The notes below the pieces were generated by a model. That model worked only from the letters and a program-made list of their open reading frames with translations. It was not told the DNA's origin and searched no databases. 64,000 bases of DNA, taken from assembly GCA_020634375.1 (NCBI GenBank), contig JACKBX010000006.1, positions 310,001-374,000 on the forward strand, given 5' to 3'. This DNA comes from Ardenticatenaceae bacterium. Lineage in GTDB: Bacteria; Chloroflexota; Anaerolineae; Promineifilales; Promineifilaceae. The position numbers and the translations under genes are program-made. This document shows positions 59,782-64,000 of this stretch, one piece after another (positions within the stretch are counted from its first letter, which is position 1; each line of letters opens with the position of its first letter).

Positions 59782-60732
59782 ATGGAAACCCCTATGATCC
59801 CATCTCAACCGGCTACTGCTGTTAGCGAAGTTGTAGACGAACCGCATCGCTGGCGACTAAGCTTCCGTCGGATAGCGCCACTTTATCTGCTTATTCTGCC
59901 CACTCTGCTGTTTTTGCTGATATTCATTTACTATCCGGCGATTTCTGGCTTTTTCACCTCCTTTACCTTTTGGACGGTGAAGGGCAGCACCTGGATTGGC
60001 TGGGAAAATTACGAAAAAATCCTGGCCGACAAGCGGTTAATTGCTTCGGCCAGCAATTTATTGCAGCTTACGCTGTTTAATGTGGTGGTGGTGATCACGA
60101 TGCCGCTGTTGGCGGCGGCGTTGATATTCCATTTGCCTCATAAACGGGTGCAGTATTGGCTGCGTGTGGTGTTTGTTTTCCCCATGATTGTGCCGATGGT
60201 GGTGACGATTATGGTGTGGCGTTGGATGTATTCTTTGGATGGTGGCATTAACATCATGCTGAACTTGATCGGGCTGAGCGAGTGGACGCGGGCCTGGTTG
60301 GGCGACCGGGATGTGGTGTTGTATGCGCTGATGTTCACCAATTTCCCCTGGATTGCCGGGTTGAATTTCCTCATTTACCTGGCTGGGCTGCAAAATATCC
60401 CACAAGAGTTGTTGGATGCGGCCGTTGTGGATGGGGCCAGCAGCATTCGACGCTTTTTTAAGGTCGAACTGCCCTTAATTCGTGGGCAAATGCGACTGTT
60501 GGTGCTGTTGACGGTGATTTATTGGCTGCGCAGCTTTGAGCTGCCGCTGATTATGACGGATGGCGGTCCCGGTTGGTCGAGTATGGTTCCCGGTTTGCGG
60601 ATGTATCACACTATCTCGCGTGATTTTAATCTGGGATATGGGTCGGCCATCGGGATGGTGCTGTTTGCATTTGTGTTGGTGGTAACGTTGATTCAACTGC
60701 GCCTGACACGTTCTGGCGAGGAGGCAATCTGA
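59782..60732 (+). CDS. Sugar ABC transporter permease, MalF type
   Basis: 316 residues with six membrane helices (first about 37-58, LYLLILPTLLFLLIFIYYP). The EAA loop that docks the ATPase is present as LLDAAVVDGASSIRRFFKVELPLIRG. The DGGPGWSSMVPGLRMYHTISRDFNLGYGSAIGMVLF segment is typical of CUT1 MalF-type subunits. GGAG lies about 7 bases before the ATG. Its stop overlaps the next ATG by one base (TGATG). No ATPase gene is in the operon, so a shared MsmX-like ATPase probably serves it. Confidence 0.94.
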   Translation: METPMIPSQPATAVSEVVDEPHRWRLSFRRIAPLYLLILPTLLFLLIFIYYPAISGFFTSFTFWTVKGSTWIGWENYEKILADKRLIASASNLLQLTLFNVVVVITMPLLAAALIFHLPHKRVQYWLRVVFVFPMIVPMVVTIMVWRWMYSLDGGINIMLNLIGLSEWTRAWLGDRDVVLYALMFTNFPWIAGLNFLIYLAGLQNIPQELLDAAVVDGASSIRRFFKVELPLIRGQMRLLVLLTVIYWLRSFELPLIMTDGGPGWSSMVPGLRMYHTISRDFNLGYGSAIGMVLFAFVLVVTLIQLRLTRSGEEAI

Positions 60733-61562
60733 TGACCCAAAAACGATTCCGCTGGCACAATTATTATCTTTCGTACATCATCCTGGCTGCGCTGGCAATT
60801 CCCACACTCTTCCCAATTTTTGTGATGCTGGTCATTTCCATGAAGAGCTACAGCCAGTATGCCGCCAATCCCATGCTGCCATCATTCCCGCTGCATCTTG
60901 AAAATTACCAGGTGGCTTGGGAGTTTATGTCCCGTTCTTATCTCAATAACATCATCATTATTGGGACATCTACGATTTTTATTTTGTTATTTGGCTCTTT
61001 GACGGCCTACGCATTGGCGCGTTATACTTTTCCGGGTCGTCAACTGATCTTTTACTTGATTCTGGCTGTTCTGGCAATTCCCAGTTCCGTGATTTTAGTG
61101 CCATCATTCATGCTGGTTGTGAAGTTGGATATTCTCAATACGATGTGGGCGGCAATTTTACCTTACACGGCGCATCAGAGCCTGGTGATTTTGGTATTTT
61201 ACACGTTTTTTTCCGGGCTGCCGGAGGAGATGTTTGAATCGGCGCGGTTGGATGGGGCAGGGCATTTGGCGATTTATTCTAAGTTGGTGCTGCCTTTGTC
61301 GTGGCCGATTATTAGCGCGATGGGCATTTTTGAGGTGTGGCTGCACTGGAATGATTATGCCTGGCCGTCGCTGGTGTTGAGCAACCCGGAGATTCGCACG
61401 GTGGCGCTGCAATTGGTGACGTTTATTGATGGGATGAATGTGCCGGAACCGGGGCAGGCAATGGCGGCATCGGTGATTGCTTCGATTCCTTTGATTTTGT
61501 TGTTTGTTTTTTCGATGAAGACGTTTATTGCCGGGTTGACTTCGGGCGCGGTGAAGATGTAG
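60732..61562 (+). CDS. Sugar ABC transporter permease, MalG type
   Basis: 276 residues with six membrane helices. EAA loop: MFESARLDGAGHLAIYSKLVLPLSWPIISA. N-terminal ILAALAIPTLFPIFVMLVIS and the SLTAYALARYTFPGRQ segment fit CUT1 MalG-type subunits, partner of the upstream permease. The one-base overlap with it indicates coupled translation. Repeats (61571-61668) separate it from the oxidoreductase gene. Confidence 0.94.
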   Translation: MTQKRFRWHNYYLSYIILAALAIPTLFPIFVMLVISMKSYSQYAANPMLPSFPLHLENYQVAWEFMSRSYLNNIIIIGTSTIFILLFGSLTAYALARYTFPGRQLIFYLILAVLAIPSSVILVPSFMLVVKLDILNTMWAAILPYTAHQSLVILVFYTFFSGLPEEMFESARLDGAGHLAIYSKLVLPLSWPIISAMGIFEVWLHWNDYAWPSLVLSNPEIRTVALQLVTFIDGMNVPEPGQAMAASVIASIPLILLFVFSMKTFIAGLTSGAVKM

Positions 61563-61570
61563 GAAGAGGA

Positions 61571-61668
61571 AACCACGAAGGCGCGAAGGCTTGTCCTGAG
61601 CAACGTCGAAGGGACACGAAGTTTTTTGCTAGAGACTACGAGACTAGAAGACGAACGACTACGAGACT
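61571..61668. repeat. CACGAAG single arm with CTTGTCCTGAGC insert, followed by ACTACGAG repeats
   Basis: ACCACGAAGGCGCGAAGGC, TTGTCCTGAGCAACGTCGAAGG and GACACGAAGTTTTTT cover 61571-61626. Then GAGACTACGAGACTAGAAGA and CGACTACGAGACT (61631-61668). The middle is the reverse complement of the insert at 42203-42284. Confidence 0.8.
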
Positions 61669-61673
61669 AAATT

Positions 61674-63458
61674 ATGCAAGGTTGGGCAGGGAAAATACTG
61701 GATATTGATTTGAGCAGTGGCAGCATTCAAACTGTGCCGCTGGATATGGAGATGGCGCGTTTGTTTTTGGGCGGGCGTGGGCTGGGGGCGCGGCTGCTGT
61801 GGGATTTGGTCGGGCCGGAAGTTGAACCGTTGTCGCCGGAGAACGTGCTTATTTTTACGACTGGGCCGATAACGGCCAGTGCATCGCAGACCAGCAACCG
61901 TTTTAATGTCAGCAGCAAAAGCCCGCTGACGGGGACGATTTTGCACGCTAACAGTGGCGGCTGGTGGGGGATGCAGTTTAAGCGCACGGGTTATGATGTG
62001 CTTATTGTGCGTGGCAAAGCGGAAACGCCGGTGATGATTGAGATTACGCCGGAGGGCACGGCCGTTAAAGACGCCAGCCATCTGTGGGGCAAAACCGTTT
62101 TCGAGACCACCGAAGCATTGGGCCAGAGCCGTAACAAGCGTAACGTGCTGTGCATTGGCCCGGCGGGCGAAAATCTGGTGCGTATCGCGGCCATTATGAA
62201 CGACAAAGAACGTTCGCTGGCGCGGGGCGGCCCTGGCGCGGTGATGGGCAGCAAAAATTTGAAGGCCATCGTCGTGGAAGGCAAGGAGAAAAACGAGCCT
62301 GAGGACAAGGAGCAGTTCAAGTTTTTGTCTTATGAGACGGGGAAACTGCTCAAGGCCAGCCCGCTCACTTCGCAAGCGCTGCCGGAATTTGGCACGGCCG
62401 TTGTCATGAACGTCGTCAACGAAATTGGCGCATTACCCACCCGCAATTTCCAGCAGTCCCAATTTGAAGGGGCTGACGACATCAGCGGCGAAGCGATTAC
62501 CGACAACATCCTGGTCAAAAAACAGGCGTGTTGGGCCTGCCCCATTGCTTGCACGCGCATCACCAAGACGACAAGCGGCAAAGAAGGGGAAGGGCCGGAG
62601 TTTGAATCGTCGTGGGCATTTGGGGCACAGTGCGGCATTGATGATTTAGAAGTGATTACCGAGGCCAATTATTTGTGCAACGACCTCGGCCTGGACACCA
62701 TCTCGATGGGCAACACCGTTGGCTGTGCGATGGAACTGGCCGAAAAGGGGCTGGTTGATGCCGACCTGGGCTTTGGCCGCGCCGACCGGCTGCACGACCT
62801 GATTCGAGACACGGCTTACCGGCGCGGTCTGGGCGACGAGATGGCCGAAGGCAGCTACCGGCTGGCGGCCAAATACGGTGCGCCGGAACTTTCGATGACG
62901 GTGAAGAAGTTGGAACTGCCGGCCTACGACCCGCGCGGAATGCAAGGGCAGGGGCTGGTGTATGCCACCTCGAACCGGGGCGCGTGCCACGAAACGGGCA
63001 ATATGTTGGGGCCGGAAGTACTGGCGCTGCCGCGCTTGCTTGATCGGTTTGCCACGCAGGGCAAGGCGGGGATTGTGTCGGTTCACCAGCATTCGGCGGC
63101 GGTGATTGACAGCCTGGTTTATTGCAAGTTTGCCAATATGGCGGTGGCGGAGGAGTTTTTTGCACGAGTGTTAACGGCCGTTACCGGCATCCCCTACACC
63201 GCCGACGACCTGATGATAGTAGGCGAGCGCGTCTGGACACTGGAACGCCTCTACAACCTGCGCGAAGGCTTCACCCAGGCCGATGACACCTTGCCCGACC
63301 GCCTGCTCAACGAACCGGTGAGCGATGGCCCTAGCAAAGGCCACACCGCTCGGCTGGCGCCCATGCTCGAAGAATATTACGCTTTTCGCGGCTGGGACAA
63401 AAACGGCGTGCCCAAGCCGGAGAAACTGAGAGAATTAGGATTAGACAATTTGAAATAA
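61674..63458 (+). CDS. Aldehyde:ferredoxin oxidoreductase (tungsten/molybdopterin family)
   Basis: 594 residues. The N-terminal tungstopterin domain has LGGRGLGARLLWDLVGP, FTTGPITASASQTSNRFNVSSKSPLTGTILHANSGGWWG and ARGGPGAVMGSKNLKAIVV. The [4Fe-4S] ligands are CWACPIAC (about residues 286-293), with a further Cys likely in DSLVYCKFA. It oxidises aldehydes to acids with reduced ferredoxin as product. After the sugar transporter and before an aldolase gene, lactaldehyde is a plausible substrate (inference). The upstream repeat leaves no clear Shine-Dalgarno before the ATG. Confidence 0.94.
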   Translation: MQGWAGKILDIDLSSGSIQTVPLDMEMARLFLGGRGLGARLLWDLVGPEVEPLSPENVLIFTTGPITASASQTSNRFNVSSKSPLTGTILHANSGGWWGMQFKRTGYDVLIVRGKAETPVMIEITPEGTAVKDASHLWGKTVFETTEALGQSRNKRNVLCIGPAGENLVRIAAIMNDKERSLARGGPGAVMGSKNLKAIVVEGKEKNEPEDKEQFKFLSYETGKLLKASPLTSQALPEFGTAVVMNVVNEIGALPTRNFQQSQFEGADDISGEAITDNILVKKQACWACPIACTRITKTTSGKEGEGPEFESSWAFGAQCGIDDLEVITEANYLCNDLGLDTISMGNTVGCAMELAEKGLVDADLGFGRADRLHDLIRDTAYRRGLGDEMAEGSYRLAAKYGAPELSMTVKKLELPAYDPRGMQGQGLVYATSNRGACHETGNMLGPEVLALPRLLDRFATQGKAGIVSVHQHSAAVIDSLVYCKFANMAVAEEFFARVLTAVTGIPYTADDLMIVGERVWTLERLYNLREGFTQADDTLPDRLLNEPVSDGPSKGHTARLAPMLEEYYAFRGWDKNGVPKPEKLRELGLDNLK

Positions 63459-63518
63459 TCAATAATTAATTGTGAATATTCACCCTTCTCAATTCATTAT
63501 TAATTATTCATTATTTGC
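63459..63518. repeat. AATTATT-type AT-rich inverted repeat
   Basis: AATAATCAATAATTAATTGTGAAT faces CAATTCATTATTAATTATTCATTATT with CACCCTTCT between. It fills most of the gap to the next gene. Confidence 0.7.
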
Positions 63519-63530
63519 TACGGAGTAGCT

Positions 63531-64000
63531 GTGATTGATCAAAGTCTTTACGAAGAATTCCGCGACATTGGCCGCGATATTTTTGTGACCGGGCTAACCA
63601 GTTCGCATGGCGGCAACATGAGCGTGCGCGTTGGCGACAAAATCATCATTAAGCGGCGCGGAGCGCAGTTTGGTCGCCTAAAACGCACCGATTTTGTGGA
63701 AACCAGCTTTCGCGGCAAAGACAGCGGCATCATCCGCGCCAGTACCGAGTTAATCGTACACCGCGCCATCTACGAAAAAACGTCGGCGCTGGCGGTGGTT
63801 CATGCTCATCCGCGCACAGCTATTGTTCTCAGCCTCAGCCGGGATGAGATTATTCCCATTGATAACGAAGGCTCTTACCTGCTGCGTAAGATTCCGGTGG
63901 TGACGGTGGAAATGGCTTCTGGCTCCAAAGAGATGGCCGAAAAGGTGTCTGAGGCGCTGCGCGGTTACAAGATTGTGATGCAGCGCGGGCATGGTTGCTT
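63531..64000 (+). CDS. Class II aldolase/adducin family protein, 5' part (runs off the window)
   Basis: The frame is open from GTG 63531 (CGGAGTAGCT upstream) to the window end, 156 codons. It reads IDQSLYEEFRDIGRDIFVTG, LTSSHGGNMSVRVGDK and IIKRRGAQFGRLKRTDFVE. The zinc pair is HAHPRTAIVLSLS, and the second metal region begins MQRGHG at the very end. This fits fuculose-1-phosphate-type aldolases. It differs from 47555-48307 (no close identity). With the oxidoreductase it could turn a sugar phosphate or deoxysugar into an acid. Confidence 0.88.
   Translation, partial: MIDQSLYEEFRDIGRDIFVTGLTSSHGGNMSVRVGDKIIIKRRGAQFGRLKRTDFVETSFRGKDSGIIRASTELIVHRAIYEKTSALAVVHAHPRTAIVLSLSRDEIIPIDNEGSYLLRKIPVVTVEMASGSKEMAEKVSEALRGYKIVMQRGHGC

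Noticed and set aside
34290..61626. A CRISPR array, because similar repeats recur many times
   Set aside because: Copies are separated by whole genes, vary in sequence and are inverted repeats; there are no regular spacers and no cas genes.

Overview
The window (about 57% GC by eye) looks like the chromosome of a filamentous-type Chloroflexota bacterium (Anaerolineae, Ardenticatenia or Caldilineae-like). The reasons are the protein families and their combination (TrmFO, RhaI-type rhamnose isomerase, tungsten aldehyde oxidoreductase, PknB kinases with Ser/Thr/Pro-rich linkers, lipoproteins with TAVPT-rich stretches) and the intergenic repeat style. The phylum is an inference; there is no rRNA or other decisive marker.

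Layout. 0-16.7 kb is housekeeping, mostly on the + strand: the end of an ABC permease with its NMT1-like binding lipoprotein, RuvB, DUF2905, then minus-strand M32 carboxypeptidase, ManA and GlgB, a tRNA-Gly(CCC), then TrmFO, a soluble histidine kinase, a DUF4139 protein, HflX (apparently with an ATT start), an M20 peptidase and an acyl-CoA dehydrogenase. 16.7-28.7 kb (minus) has a degenerate kinase, a small membrane protein and a full PknB kinase, followed by a tightly coupled four-gene operon: a 1789-residue LysM / beta-repeat / crystallin-like protein, a subtilase, an M23 peptidase and an M14 peptidase. 28.8-34.3 kb holds a secreted sugar dehydrogenase, DUF3592, an M20 dipeptidase, a small surface protein and a YbaK-type deacylase. 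34.3-57.8 kb is one long minus-strand catabolic island: RhaI, RhaB, a GH78 rhamnosidase (frameshifted), a class II aldolase, two sulfatases, a glycosidase-like protein, a DeoR regulator, an MFS transporter, an M19 dipeptidase, RidA, ornithine cyclodeaminase, a tyrosine phenol-lyase/tryptophanase, an aldo/keto reductase, an amidase and two alpha/beta hydrolases. 57.8-64 kb (+) has a divergent sugar ABC transporter, an aldehyde:ferredoxin oxidoreductase and a second class II aldolase running off the end.

Together the last 30 kb reads as uptake and breakdown of a rhamnose-rich, possibly sulfated glycan: desulfation, rhamnosidase cleavage, import, RhaI and RhaB, aldol cleavage to DHAP and lactaldehyde, and oxidation of the aldehyde.

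Two genome-scale signals overlay the genes. The palindrome ACGGCCGT (often GGAAACGGCCGTTTCC) is scattered about every 500 bp through genes and spacers, like the cyanobacterial HIP1 element. Nearly every gap carries a hairpin whose arms are tandem 7-bp units, in several sequence families. One family (CACGAAG) occupies nearly every gap of the catabolic island, surrounds a GxxExxY nuclease-fold gene, and in one case sits in frame inside a glycosidase-like gene.
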